From Stenotrophomonas rhizophila (lineage in GTDB: Bacteria > Pseudomonadota > Gammaproteobacteria > Xanthomonadales > Xanthomonadaceae), in NCBI RefSeq assembly GCF_003751305.1, contig NZ_RJKV01000002.1, forward strand, positions 1,364,001 through 1,428,000: 64,000 bases of DNA, written 5' to 3'. Of this stretch, positions 55,705 to 64,000 are shown in pieces; the first letter of the stretch is position 1; every line of letters begins with the position of its first letter. The notes beneath the pieces were generated by a model. That model did no database searches. It was given only the letters and a program-made list of their open reading frames with translations, and had not been told where the DNA came from. The translations under genes were made by a program, and so were the position numbers.

Positions 55705-56823
55705 GTGGACGCTGGGCTGCAACGACGGGTCACAGGGTTGCTGCATGAGGCGGGGGTCACCGTTGATGGTGACCAGCCGCAGGACATCACGGTGCACGAC
55801 CCGCGCTTCTACGCGCGGGTCATGGCCCAGGGCTCGCTGGGCCTGGGCGAGAGTTACATGGACGGGCAGTGGGATGCCCGCGCGCTGGATGCCTTTCTGT
55901 TTCATCTGATGCAGGCGCACCTGGACGAGCGCGTACACGGCTGGCGCGATCTGGCCGATGCGCTCAGGGCGCGCGTGTTCAACCTGCAGGCCGGGGCCGG
56001 CAGTTTCGAGGTGGGCCGGCGTCACTACGATCTGGGCAACGATCTGTACGAGGCGATGCTCGGGCAGCGGCTGGTCTACAGCTGTGGCTACTGGCGCCAG
56101 GCAACGGATCTGGATGCTGCGCAGGTGGCCAAGCTCGATCTGATCTGCCGCAAGCTGCGGCTGCGTGCTGGCCAGCACATTCTGGATATCGGCTGCGGGT
56201 GGGGCGAGGCGCTGAAGTTCGCGGCCGAGCGCTATGGCGTGTCCGGGGTGGGGGTGACGATCTCGCAGGAGCAGGCGGAGTACGCGCGCAAGCTGTGCGC
56301 GGGGCTGCCGATCGAGATCCGGCTGCAGGACTATCACGAGGTGGACGAGTCGTTCGACGCGATCCTGTCAGTGGGCATGTTCGAGCACGTCGGCGACAAG
56401 AACTATCGCGGGTATTTCGAGATGGTGCGCCGCTGCCTGCGGCCGGAGGGCTTGTTCGTGCTGCATTCGATCGGCAGCAATCTGTCGCGGCATCGCACCG
56501 ATCCGTGGATCGCCAAGTACATCTTCCCCAATTCGATGCTGCCCTCGGCGGCGCAGGTGACGCAGGCGCTGGAGGGGGTGTTCGTGCTGGAGGACTGGCA
56601 CAGCTTCGGCGCGGATTACGACCGGACGCTGCAGGCGTGGCGGGCCAACATCGAGGCGGCGTGGCCGCGGCTGGATGCGCAGCGCTATGACGAACGCTTC
56701 CGCCGGATGTGGCGGTTCTATCTGGCGGCGTCGATGGCGAGTTTCCGCTGCCGGCATGCACAGCTGTGGCAGTTGGTGTTGTCGCCGAATGGCGTGCCTG
56801 GGGGCTATGTGGCGCCGCGGTGA
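55705..56823 (+). CDS. cfa: cyclopropane-fatty-acyl-phospholipid synthase
   Basis: 372 residues from a GTG start. N-terminal lipid-binding region (VHDPRFYARVMAQGSLGLGESYMDG, shortened) and a SAM methyltransferase domain with ILDIGCGWGEALKFA and the CFA motifs HYDLGNDLYEAMLG, YSCGYW and MFEHVGDKNY. It adds a methylene from SAM to unsaturated membrane lipids. About the E. coli length. Terminator follows. Confidence 0.94.
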   Translation: MDAGLQRRVTGLLHEAGVTVDGDQPQDITVHDPRFYARVMAQGSLGLGESYMDGQWDARALDAFLFHLMQAHLDERVHGWRDLADALRARVFNLQAGAGSFEVGRRHYDLGNDLYEAMLGQRLVYSCGYWRQATDLDAAQVAKLDLICRKLRLRAGQHILDIGCGWGEALKFAAERYGVSGVGVTISQEQAEYARKLCAGLPIEIRLQDYHEVDESFDAILSVGMFEHVGDKNYRGYFEMVRRCLRPEGLFVLHSIGSNLSRHRTDPWIAKYIFPNSMLPSAAQVTQALEGVFVLEDWHSFGADYDRTLQAWRANIEAAWPRLDAQRYDERFRRMWRFYLAASMASFRCRHAQLWQLVLSPNGVPGGYVAPR

Positions 56824-56832
56824 GGGAAACAA

Positions 56833-56861
56833 AAAAACGCCCGGCATTGCCGGGCGTTTTC
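56833..56861. terminator. bidirectional Rho-independent terminator between cfa and dcp
   Basis: AAAAACGCCCGGCA, short TT loop, GCCGGGCGTTTT. A-run on one side and T-run on the other serve both convergent genes. Confidence 0.9.
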
Positions 56862-56888
56862 TGTATTGCACGTCGTTGAAGCGGACGC

Positions 56889-59060
56889 TTACTTCTTGCT
56901 GTCACCCGAGGTCAGGCCGCGCTTTTCGAGCAGCGGCTCGATCTGCGGGGCGTGGCCGGCGAAGTTCTGGAACAGCTCCATCGCATCGACGCTGCCGCCC
57001 TTGGAGAGCAGGGTCTGGCGGAAGTGGTCGCCGTTCTTGCGGCTCAGGCCGCCGTTTTCGCGGAACCACTTCTGGGTGTTGGCATCCAACACTTCGGACC
57101 AGATGTAGGCGTAGTAGCCGGCCGAGTAGCCGCCCATGATGTGGCTGAAGTACGGCGTCTTGTAACGCGGCGGGACCGGCGCGTAGAAGATGCCGTCCTT
57201 GGCCAGGGCCTCAGCTTCGAACTTCATCACGTCCTTGGCGGCCGGGACCTGGTCCGGACCGATCTGGTGCCAGCGCTGATCGAGCATGGCCGCACCGAGG
57301 TACTCGGTGGTGGCGAAGCCCTGGTTGAACTTGGCGGCGGCGACGACCTTGTCGAGCAGGGCCTGCGGCATGGCCGTGCCGTTCTGGTAGTGCTTGGCGT
57401 AGTTCTTCAGTATGACCGGATCATCGGCCCACATCTCGTTGACCTGCGAGGGGAACTCGACGAAGTCGCGCGGCACCGAGGTGCCGGAGAAGTAGGGGTA
57501 CTTCACGTTCGAGAACATGCCGTGCAGAGCATGGCCGAATTCGTGGAAGGTGGTGGTCACTTCATCCCAGGTCAGCAGGGTCGGCTTGCCGGCCGGCGGC
57601 TTGGGGATGTTGAGATGGTTGGCGACCACCGGCTTGAAGCCGGTCAGCTCGGACTGCGACACGTACGAGTTCATCCACGCGCCGCCGCGCTTGGAGGCGC
57701 GTGCATACGGGTCGAAGATGAAGATCGCCAGCTGGCTGCCGTCGGCATCGAACACGTCATAGACGGTGACGTCTTCGTGGTAGACCGGCAGGTCGGTACG
57801 CTGCTTGAAGGTCAGGCCGAATTCGAGCTGGGCGGCATGGAAGACGCCGTTCTCGAGCACGTTCTTCATTTCGAAGTACGGCTTGAGCTGGGATTCGTCG
57901 AAGTTGTACTTGGCCTGGCGGACCTTCTCGCTGTAGAACGCCCAATCCCATGCTTCCAGCTTGAAGGTGGGCTTGCCGGCAGCCTTCTGTTCCTTGTCGA
58001 TCATGGCCTGCAGGTCGGCGGCTTCGCGCTTGGCGTTGGCGACGGCGGCCGGGGCGAGCTGGCCGAGCATGGCGTTGACGGCTTCGGGGGTCTTGGCGGT
58101 CTGGTTGGTGAGGTTGTAGGCGGCGAAATTCGCAAAGCCCATCAGCTTGGCCTTGTCGGCACGCAGCTGCATGATGCGCGAGACCAGGGCGGTGTTGTCG
58201 TACTCACCACCGCGGCTGCCACGGGTCACCGAGGCTTCGTAGATCTTCTGGCGCAGCGCGCGGTTGGCCAGGTTGGTCAGCGGCGGCTGGCCGGTGGTGT
58301 TGAGCAGGGTGATGACGTACTTGCCGTCCTGGCCACGGGCCTTGGCGGCTTCGGCAGCGGCGGAGATCTGCTCCTGCGAGAGACCGGCCAGTTCCTTGAC
58401 GTCATCGACGGTGATCGCCGAGGCATTCACTTCGGCCAGCACGTTCTGGCTGAACTTGGTGCCCAGGTTGGCCAGTTCGGCGTTCATTTCCTTGAGCTTG
58501 GTCTTGTCGCTTTCGGACAGCTTGGCGCCGGCGCGGACGTAGCTCTCGTAGTACTTCTCGACCAGGCGCACGCCTTCGGCGTCGAGGCCGAGCGCGGCGC
58601 GACCGTCGTACAGGCTCTGGATGCGGGCGAACAGCTTGCCGTTCAGCGCGATGGCGTCGCTGTGCGCGGCGAAGCGGGCGGAGTAGTCGGCCTGCAGCTT
58701 CTTGCGTGCGTCGTTGGTGTCGGCACCCACGAGGCTGAAGAAGACGGTGGTGGCGCGATCCAGGGTGTCACCGCTCTTTTCCAGGGCGATGATGGTGTTG
58801 TCGAAGGTCGGCTTGGCCTTGTTGTTGGCGATCGCGTCGACTTCCTTCAGCTGCTGGGCCATGCCGGCGTCGAAGGCGGGAGCGAAGTCGCTGTCCTTGA
58901 TCTTGTCGAACTGCGGGAAGTGCAGCGGCAGCGGGCTGTCGGCGAAGAACGGGTTGGCCTGCTGGGCGGTGGTCGCGGCCGGGGTGGCGGCGGTGGCGGA
59001 ATAGGCGGGCAGGGCAAGGCCGAGGGTCACGGCGACGGCGAGGGCAAGACGGGTGGTCAA
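56889..59060 (-). CDS. dcp: peptidyl-dipeptidase Dcp (M3 metallopeptidase), exported
   Basis: 723 residues from a TTG start with GGAG ten bases upstream; the protein then opens with a Sec signal (LALAVAVTLGLALPAYSATA). The zinc motif HEFGH lies in TTFHEFGHALHG, with the third-ligand Glu downstream in FVEFPSQVNEMW. The M3 fold is long and helical, ending near EPLLEKRGLTSG. It removes C-terminal dipeptides. The signal suggests a periplasmic enzyme. Confidence 0.93.
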   Translation of the reverse strand: MTTRLALAVAVTLGLALPAYSATAATPAATTAQQANPFFADSPLPLHFPQFDKIKDSDFAPAFDAGMAQQLKEVDAIANNKAKPTFDNTIIALEKSGDTLDRATTVFFSLVGADTNDARKKLQADYSARFAAHSDAIALNGKLFARIQSLYDGRAALGLDAEGVRLVEKYYESYVRAGAKLSESDKTKLKEMNAELANLGTKFSQNVLAEVNASAITVDDVKELAGLSQEQISAAAEAAKARGQDGKYVITLLNTTGQPPLTNLANRALRQKIYEASVTRGSRGGEYDNTALVSRIMQLRADKAKLMGFANFAAYNLTNQTAKTPEAVNAMLGQLAPAAVANAKREAADLQAMIDKEQKAAGKPTFKLEAWDWAFYSEKVRQAKYNFDESQLKPYFEMKNVLENGVFHAAQLEFGLTFKQRTDLPVYHEDVTVYDVFDADGSQLAIFIFDPYARASKRGGAWMNSYVSQSELTGFKPVVANHLNIPKPPAGKPTLLTWDEVTTTFHEFGHALHGMFSNVKYPYFSGTSVPRDFVEFPSQVNEMWADDPVILKNYAKHYQNGTAMPQALLDKVVAAAKFNQGFATTEYLGAAMLDQRWHQIGPDQVPAAKDVMKFEAEALAKDGIFYAPVPPRYKTPYFSHIMGGYSAGYYAYIWSEVLDANTQKWFRENGGLSRKNGDHFRQTLLSKGGSVDAMELFQNFAGHAPQIEPLLEKRGLTSGDSKK

Positions 59061-59480
59061 GGGGAATTCTCCGGTCAGACAAGTCTTTGAGGGTAACCCG
59101 AGCCGTTGCGGAGGGGCTTGTGTCGAAAGACATGTTTTGGCCGGACCACGGCCGGGGCATTGCGAAAGGGCGCGGTCACTGCAGCAGCAATAGCGACAGC
59201 AACAGCAACAGCAGGGGTCGGCTGCTGCGAGGCGCGGGGCGGGTGGGGGCCGGCGGGGCACGCTGTGAATACGTCCATGTACGCTCGTAGTGCGCCATCC
59301 ATGGCGCACTACGGCCCCGCCAACCCCCACCCGCCCCGCGCTGGACAGTTGATTGGCGCCTCGAGAAGGAGCGTGTGGCCCTGAGTGTGGGGTAGTGCCG
59401 GCCGCTGGCCGGCTCCTCAGCCAACCAAGCCGAACGCCGCAGGCGAGCTAAGATGAGGTCTTTCCACCGGAACCCCTGCC
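59061..59480. other. 420-bp intergenic region with simple repeats and REP palindromes
   Basis: No gene is supported. It holds a CAGCAA-type simple repeat (59181-59212), a palindrome at about 59284-59313 (CGTAGTGCGCCATCCATGGCGCACTACG) and another REP with the GGCCGGC core at 59390-59417. The dcp promoter should lie at the left end and the gpx promoter at the right end. Confidence 0.7.
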
Positions 59481-59963
59481 ATGACCACTGCCTTCGATTT
59501 CCCGTTCGTGGACCTGTCCGGTCAGCCGCAGGCGTTGGCGCAGTATCGGGGCAAGGTGTTGCTGCTGGTCAATGTGGCCAGCAAGTGCGGCTTTACGCCG
59601 CAGTACGAGGGGCTGGAGGCGCTGTGGCGGGAGTTCGGGCCGCGGGGGCTGGTGGTGGTCGGGTTTCCCTGCGATCAGTTCGGGCACCAGGAGCCTGGCG
59701 ATGCGGCGCAGATCGGGGAATTCTGCTCGCTGACCTACGGGGTCAGTTTCCCGATGTCGGACAAGGTCGAGGTCAACGGCGCCGGCGCTGATCCGCTCTG
59801 GCAGTGGCTCAAGGCCGAGAAGGCCGGGGTATTGGGCACGCGCGGGATCAAGTGGAACTTCAGCAAGTTCCTGGTCGGCCGCGATGGGCAGGTGCTGGCG
59901 CGCTACGCGCCGACCGACAAGCCCGAATCGCTGCGCGGGGATATCGAGGCGGCGCTGGGGTGA
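59481..59963 (+). CDS. btuE: glutathione peroxidase (thioredoxin/glutathione-dependent)
   Basis: 160 residues. Catalytic Cys C36 (VNVASKCGFTPQY), Q70 (CDQFGHQEPG) and W125 (KWNFSKF) form the GPx triad or tetrad, with Cys in place of selenocysteine. Reduces hydroperoxides in the cytoplasm. Bacterial homologues usually accept thioredoxin. Gene name by similarity to E. coli BtuE. Confidence 0.92.
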   Translation: MTTAFDFPFVDLSGQPQALAQYRGKVLLLVNVASKCGFTPQYEGLEALWREFGPRGLVVVGFPCDQFGHQEPGDAAQIGEFCSLTYGVSFPMSDKVEVNGAGADPLWQWLKAEKAGVLGTRGIKWNFSKFLVGRDGQVLARYAPTDKPESLRGDIEAALG

Positions 59964-59997
59964 GGCGGTTGCCCGACCACGACGGGCCGTGATCGGG

Positions 59998-60071
59998 GAG
60001 CGCCGGCCGCTGGCCGGCTGCTCGTGTTGCATGACCTTCGCGGCTCCAGCCACGCATGGCGCGGCGCTACC
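59998..60071. repeat. two REP palindromes between gpx and fpr
   Basis: GAGCGCCGGCCGCTGGCCGGCTGCTCG (59998-60024) and CCAGCCACGCATGGCGCGGCGCTACC (60046-60071). They lie between convergent genes; the second ends at the fpr stop. Confidence 0.65.
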
Positions 60072-60851
60072 TCACTTTTCGACGAAGGCGCGCTCGAACA
60101 CGTAATGGCCCGGAGTGCCGATACGCGGGGAGGTCTGGAAGCCGCGGCTGTCCAGCACGGTGCGCAGGTCGGCCAGCATCTGCGGGCTGCCGCAGATCAT
60201 GGCGCGGTCATTTTCCGGGTCCAGCGGCGGCAGGCCGAGGGTCTTCTGCATCTCGCCGCTTTCCATCAGCGAGGTCAGCCGGCCCTGGTTGGGGAAGGCT
60301 TCGCGGGTCACGGCCGGGTAGTAGAGCAGCTTGTCGCCGATCATCTCGCCGAGGAATTCGTGCTCGCGCAGTTCCTTCTCGAACAGGTCGCGGTAGGCCA
60401 GGTCCTTTTCGTAGCGCACGCCGTGGGTGAGGATCACCTTGTCGAAGCGCTCGTAGGTTTCCGGGTCCTTGATCACCGACAGCCACGGCGCCAGACCGGT
60501 GCCGGTGCCAAGCAGGTACAGGTGCTTGCCCGGGTGCAGGTCGCTGATCAGCAGGGTGCCGGTGGGCTTCTTGCCGACCAGTACTTTGTCGCCTGGCTTG
60601 ATGTGCTGCAGGCGCGAGGTCAGCGGGCCGTCCTGGACCTTGATGCTGAAGAACTCCAGGTTTTCTTCCCAGTTGGCACTGGCGATGGAGTACGCGCGCA
60701 GCAGCGGGCGCGCCTCGGTTTCCAGGCCGATCATCACGAACTGGCCGTTCTCGAAGCGGAAGCCGCTGTCGCGGGTCGTGGTGAAGCTGAAGTAGGCGTC
60801 GGTCCAGTGACGGACCTCAAGCACCGTTTCGGCGCCAAAAGCGGAAGACAT
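60072..60851 (-). CDS. fpr: ferredoxin--NADP+ reductase
   Basis: 259 residues. FAD-binding RAYSIASANWEENLEFF with the RxYS motif, NADP site GTGTGLAPWLSVI, and the terminal VFERAFVEK with a Glu-Lys end as in the bacterial subclass I enzymes. It transfers electrons between NADPH and ferredoxin or flavodoxin, supporting Fe-S repair and oxidative stress defence. A Fur-like box lies 37-63 bases upstream. Confidence 0.94.
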   Translation of the reverse strand: MSSAFGAETVLEVRHWTDAYFSFTTTRDSGFRFENGQFVMIGLETEARPLLRAYSIASANWEENLEFFSIKVQDGPLTSRLQHIKPGDKVLVGKKPTGTLLISDLHPGKHLYLLGTGTGLAPWLSVIKDPETYERFDKVILTHGVRYEKDLAYRDLFEKELREHEFLGEMIGDKLLYYPAVTREAFPNQGRLTSLMESGEMQKTLGLPPLDPENDRAMICGSPQMLADLRTVLDSRGFQTSPRIGTPGHYVFERAFVEK

Positions 60852-60887
60852 GGGGGTGGGGTTCTGGTCGGTTTCGTCGGGCCTAGT

Positions 60888-60914
60888 TTATCTCAAATGA
60901 GATAAATTCTCATT
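60888..60914. promoter_or_regulatory. overlapping palindromes upstream of fpr, Fur-like box
   Basis: AATGAGATAAATTCTCATT (60896-60914) is a 19-bp inverted repeat with arms AATGAGA/TCTCATT, close to the Fur consensus of gammaproteobacteria. A second palindrome, TTATCTCAAATGAGATAA (60888-60905), overlaps it. Confidence 0.7.
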
Positions 60915-60946
60915 GACTGACTGGACAGGCCCGCCAGCCGTGGGTT

Positions 60947-62818
60947 TCAGCGGTAGCCAGCCGCCTGCAGCTCGAACAGTTCGGCGTAGCGGCCGCCCTG
61001 GGTCATCAATTCTGCATGGGTCCCGCTGGCCTCGATCCTGCCGCCGGCCAGCACCAGGATGCGGTCGGCCATGCGCACCGAGGAGAAGCGGTGCGAGATC
61101 AGCACCGCGGTGCGGTTGTCGGACAGTTCCTTGAAGCGCTGGAATACCTCGAACTCGCTGCGGGCATCCAGGGCCGCGGTCGGTTCATCGAGGATCATGA
61201 CCTGCGCATCGCGCATGTAGGCACGGGCGATCGCGATCTTCTGCCATTGCCCACCGGATAGGTCCACGCCCATCTTGAAGCGACGGCCGATCAGCTGGTC
61301 ATAACCACCGGGCAGGCCGGCGATGACTTCGTCGGCCATGCCACGACGCGCGGCATCGCGGATGCGGGCGTCGTCGGTCATCGCCTCGACCAGGCCGACG
61401 CCGATGTTCTCGCCGGCGCTGAGGTTGTACCGCACGAAATCCTGGAAGATCACGCCCATGTTGGCGCGCAGGTCATCGAGGTCGTAATCGCGCAGGTCCC
61501 GGCCATCAAGCAGGATGCGGCCTTCGTCGGGGTCGTACAGGCGGGCCAGCAGCTTGACCAGGGTGGTCTTGCCGGCACCGTTCTCGCCGACCAGCGCCAG
61601 CACTTCGCCTGCACGCAGTTCGAAATCCAGGTGGCGTACCGCCCAGCTTTCCGCATCGGGATAGCGGAAGCCGACGTTCTCGAAGACGAAGCCCTGGGTG
61701 ATCGGCTGCGGGATGGCGACGGCATCCGGGCGCGAATGGATCTCCGGTTCGATCTGGAAGAACGAGAACAGATCGTCCAGGTACAGCGCTTGCCCGGCGA
61801 CCTGCGAAAAGCCGATCAGCAGCCCTTCGAGCAGCTGGCGCAGGCGCAGGAAACTGCCGGCCAGGAACGTGAGGTCACCGATCGAGAAATCACCGCGTAC
61901 CGTGCGCCAGGCGATGTAGGCATACGCCGCGTAGTAGCCCAGCGTCCCGAGTGCGGCCAGCAGCGTGCCCCAGATCGCGCGCTTGCGCGCGAGGGCGCGG
62001 TTGGCGAGGTAGAACTTCTCGGCCAGCCGTTTGTATCGGTCGATCAGGAAGCGATGGAGGTTGAAGATCTTCACCTCCTTCGCGGTTTCCACGCTGGCCC
62101 CGATCTGGCGCAGGTACTCCAGCTGCCGACGCTCGGGCGTCCACTGGAAATTGAGGCTGTAGCCGGCAGCGTTGAAATGCGATTCGCCGATGAACGCCGG
62201 GATCAGCGCCACCGCGAGCAGCAGGATCAGCCACGGCGCGTAGACAATCAGGCCGACTGCAAGGCTGGCCACGGTGATGCTGTCCTGCACCTGGCCGAAC
62301 AGCTGGCTCATCAGGTTCATGCGGCCCATGGTCTGGCGGCGTGCGCGGTCCAGTTTGTCCTGCAGGTCAGGATCCTCGAAATCCTCCAGATCCAGCTCGG
62401 CGGCGTGTTCCATCAGGCGCACGCTGGTGACGTTGGTGAACAGCTCCGACAGCAACGTATCGGCGTAGCTGACCATGCGGCCGAGCAGGTCCGAGGCCAT
62501 CGCAAGGCCGAATTCGAGTGCAAGCAGCCCGAGCAGCGGGTTGAGCAGCCCGCTGGAGAGCGCCTCGCCAAACGGCGGGAAGCCCACATCATGCTGGCTG
62601 AGCAGTACCGCCGCATCGATGATCAACTTGCCGACATACAGCATCGCCACCGGCAGCAACGCACGGATCACGCGCAGGCCGAGGCTGACCAGGGTCAGCC
62701 CCGGGCTGGTCTGCCAGACCTGGCGCAGGAATGGGGGCAGGTTGCGCATCGCATTGACGCGCTCACGCAGGCTGGGATTCTTCTGGCCGGGTGCGCCGGC
62801 AGCGGGGGAGGCGGGCAT
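60947..62818 (-). CDS. ABC transporter, fused permease/ATPase (exporter type)
   Basis: 623 residues. Transmembrane domain about residues 35-330 (six helices) and an ATPase with Walker A GENGAGKTT, Q-loop FQDFVRYNLSAGENI, signature LSGGQWQK and Walker B VMILDEPTAALD. The ATPase sequence resembles peptide/bacteriocin-type exporters that act as homodimers. No substrate, peptide or peptidase gene is adjacent, so function is unassigned. Confidence 0.88.
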   Translation of the reverse strand: MPASPAAGAPGQKNPSLRERVNAMRNLPPFLRQVWQTSPGLTLVSLGLRVIRALLPVAMLYVGKLIIDAAVLLSQHDVGFPPFGEALSSGLLNPLLGLLALEFGLAMASDLLGRMVSYADTLLSELFTNVTSVRLMEHAAELDLEDFEDPDLQDKLDRARRQTMGRMNLMSQLFGQVQDSITVASLAVGLIVYAPWLILLLAVALIPAFIGESHFNAAGYSLNFQWTPERRQLEYLRQIGASVETAKEVKIFNLHRFLIDRYKRLAEKFYLANRALARKRAIWGTLLAALGTLGYYAAYAYIAWRTVRGDFSIGDLTFLAGSFLRLRQLLEGLLIGFSQVAGQALYLDDLFSFFQIEPEIHSRPDAVAIPQPITQGFVFENVGFRYPDAESWAVRHLDFELRAGEVLALVGENGAGKTTLVKLLARLYDPDEGRILLDGRDLRDYDLDDLRANMGVIFQDFVRYNLSAGENIGVGLVEAMTDDARIRDAARRGMADEVIAGLPGGYDQLIGRRFKMGVDLSGGQWQKIAIARAYMRDAQVMILDEPTAALDARSEFEVFQRFKELSDNRTAVLISHRFSSVRMADRILVLAGGRIEASGTHAELMTQGGRYAELFELQAAGYR

Positions 62819-62886
62819 GGGCGGTATTGTGCGCGCCGTGACCGTGGTTGATGCATGAATTCAGTGCACGCGCAGACTGCGGGCGC

Positions 62887-63330
62887 TTACGGCAGGGGCG
62901 GCAGCAAGCCGGCGCCGAGGCGGTTCCAGGCGTTGATCACCGCGATGCCCATGCTCAGATCGCTGATGCCCTTCTCATCGAAATGCGGGGCCAGTGCGTC
63001 GTAGGCCGCATCGGACGGCGTTGCGCTGCTCAGCCGGGTCAGTGCCTCGGCCCAGCCCAGCGCGGCACGCTCGCGCGCATCGAAGAAGCGGCTCTCGTGC
63101 CAGGCCGGCAGCGTATCGAGCTTGCGCGGTTCGATCCCCCCCTTGCGCAGGGTGGTGCCGTGCATGTCCATGCAGTAGCCACAGCCATTGATCTGCGAGA
63201 CGCGCAGGAACACCAGCTCCATCAACACAGGATCGATGGAGCTGTCGTGGACGGCCTTGCTGGTGGCCAGCAGGCCCTTGAAGGCCTCGGCGGCCAGACG
63301 GGTGTACGGAACGCGGGGCGAAGCGGACAT
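62887..63330 (-). CDS. carboxymuconolactone decarboxylase/AhpD-like protein
   Basis: 147 residues from the ATG at 63330, with GGAG upstream. AhpD-like helical fold and the active-site CxxC in INGCGYCMDMHGTTLR. Members are peroxidase partners or gamma-carboxymuconolactone decarboxylase-like oxidoreductases. It lies downstream of an ECF41 sigma gene, matching the 'COE' class of ECF41 partner genes. An ECF41 promoter motif precedes it. Confidence 0.92.
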   Translation of the reverse strand: MSASPRVPYTRLAAEAFKGLLATSKAVHDSSIDPVLMELVFLRVSQINGCGYCMDMHGTTLRKGGIEPRKLDTLPAWHESRFFDARERAALGWAEALTRLSSATPSDAAYDALAPHFDEKGISDLSMGIAVINAWNRLGAGLLPPLP

Positions 63331-63366
63331 GTGGGTACTCCATGACGGCCGCAATGGCCGTCTTCA

Positions 63367-64000
63367 TCAGGAGGACGCGCCAGCCTCGCGCGCTGTGACA
63401 CGCGCAGTGAGTTTTTCCGGATTGAGCACGCTGAGCACACGCACGATGCGCCCCCCATCGACCGTGATCATCGTGACCGAGTGCAGTTGGTCGCCGGCAA
63501 AGCGCAGGATCGCCGGCTCGCCGTTGACCTGGCCGAGCTGGGCTGGATGCTGGCCGTTGCGGCGCGCGATCGCCCAGTACAGCTGCGCGATGCGCTCGGC
63601 ACCCAGCAGGGGGCGGATCGCCGCGGTCACGCGGCCGCCACCGTCGGAGATCATCTCGGCATTGGCATCGAGCAGCGAGCGGATCGCCGCCAGGTCGCCC
63701 TGCTGCGATGCATTCATGAAGCGCTCCAGCAGATCGCGGTGCTGCGCCGGCGAGACCGCGAAGCGCGGGGCCCCGGTCTGCAGCCGCTGCCGCGCCCGAT
63801 GGACCAGCTGCCGGCAGTTGGCCGGGGCGTGCTCCAGCAGCGGGGCGATGTCCGGGTAGTCATAGTCGAACACGTCCTTGAGCAGGAAGGCGGCACGCTC
63901 GTCCGGCGTGAGCTGTTCCAGCAGCGCCAGGAACGCCACGGACACCTCGTCGGCCAGCGCGTGACGCTGGGCCGGGTCCTGCAGCGGGTCCGGGTCCAGG
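63367..64000 (-). CDS. ECF41-family RNA polymerase sigma factor (SigJ-like), 5' truncated by window
   Basis: The frame is open to the window edge, so the start and region 2 lie beyond 64000. Visible: sigma region 4 (LTPDERAAFLLKDVFDYDYPDIAPLLEH, shortened) and a SnoaL-like C-terminal domain with the two ECF41 signatures, DGGG (EMISDGGGRV) and NPEKL (VLSVLNPEKLT). In this group the fused domain regulates the sigma factor in place of an anti-sigma partner. The gene downstream is the expected target. Confidence 0.93.
   Translation of the reverse strand, partial: LDPDPLQDPAQRHALADEVSVAFLALLEQLTPDERAAFLLKDVFDYDYPDIAPLLEHAPANCRQLVHRARQRLQTGAPRFAVSPAQHRDLLERFMNASQQGDLAAIRSLLDANAEMISDGGGRVTAAIRPLLGAERIAQLYWAIARRNGQHPAQLGQVNGEPAILRFAGDQLHSVTMITVDGGRIVRVLSVLNPEKLTARVTAREAGASS
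63374..63400 (-). promoter_or_regulatory. ECF41-type promoter for the AhpD-like gene
   Basis: On the minus strand TGTCACA (63400-63394), a 16-base spacer, then CGTC (63377-63374). This equals the published ECF41 target motif. It lies inside the last codons of the sigma gene and 44 bases before the start of the target gene. Confidence 0.88.

Noticed and set aside
60947..62818. Bacteriocin export locus
   Set aside because: The ABC protein has no C39 peptidase domain and no precursor peptide or maturation gene lies next to it.

Overview
The window is a dense, GC-rich stretch of a gammaproteobacterial chromosome. Gene content and order point to the Xanthomonadaceae, most likely Stenotrophomonas. 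The evidence is the complete cytochrome c maturation set, an Oar-type TonB-dependent receptor, a MetX-family acyltransferase of the xanthomonad kind, and many short GTAG-headed palindromes between genes that resemble the SMAG repeats of S. maltophilia. No phage, insertion sequence, CRISPR array or rRNA operon is visible. The genus assignment is inference.

Layout. 1-3250: the 3' end of a large filamentous hemagglutinin-type adhesin, then a cluster of four small exported proteins, three of which are paralogous Cys-rich lipoproteins. 3269-3561: two identical tRNA-Pro(CGG) genes on the minus strand, each with its own terminator-like hairpin. 3610-10140: cytochrome bd oxidase cydABX (minus) diverging from the cydDC exporter (plus), with a perfect FNR-type site between them. 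10193-11928: a cold-shock/DUF1294 membrane protein and metX. 12002-18865: ccmABCDEFGHI, mostly with overlapping start and stop codons. 18950-20922: methionine aminotransferase plus omega-amidase. 21617-25349: scpA-scpB-rluB. 25696-26261: yciI-like gene and bolA-like gene.

26425-39549 is the most accessory-looking block. It holds a LacI-family regulator, a TonB-dependent receptor, a GH144-like (beta-1,2-glucanase-type) lipoprotein, a sugar-binding lipoprotein with two MalFG-like permeases but no ATPase, a 1060-residue exported multidomain glycosidase-like protein and an EEP-fold phosphatase/nuclease. Two near-identical cre-like operators lie before the regulator and before the glucanase-like gene. 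Together they look like an outer-membrane-to-cytoplasm glucan capture and import system.

39826-48766: rne diverging from rluC, then zupT, a TonB-domain lipoprotein, phhB, nfuA and a large Pro-rich TonB-like membrane protein. 48869-49788: a barstar/barnase pair in which the RNase is exported or anchored. 50057-55690: superoxide dismutase, an EEP-fold pseudoenzyme, a POT peptide transporter, a rhomboid protease, a 59-residue protein, a small GNAT-like protein and a DUF3298-type lipoprotein. 55705-62818: cfa, dcp, glutathione peroxidase, fpr (with a Fur-like box) and an ABC exporter. 62887-64000: a carboxymuconolactone-decarboxylase-like gene following an ECF41 sigma gene that runs off the window. 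A textbook ECF41 promoter for the former lies inside the 3' end of the sigma gene.
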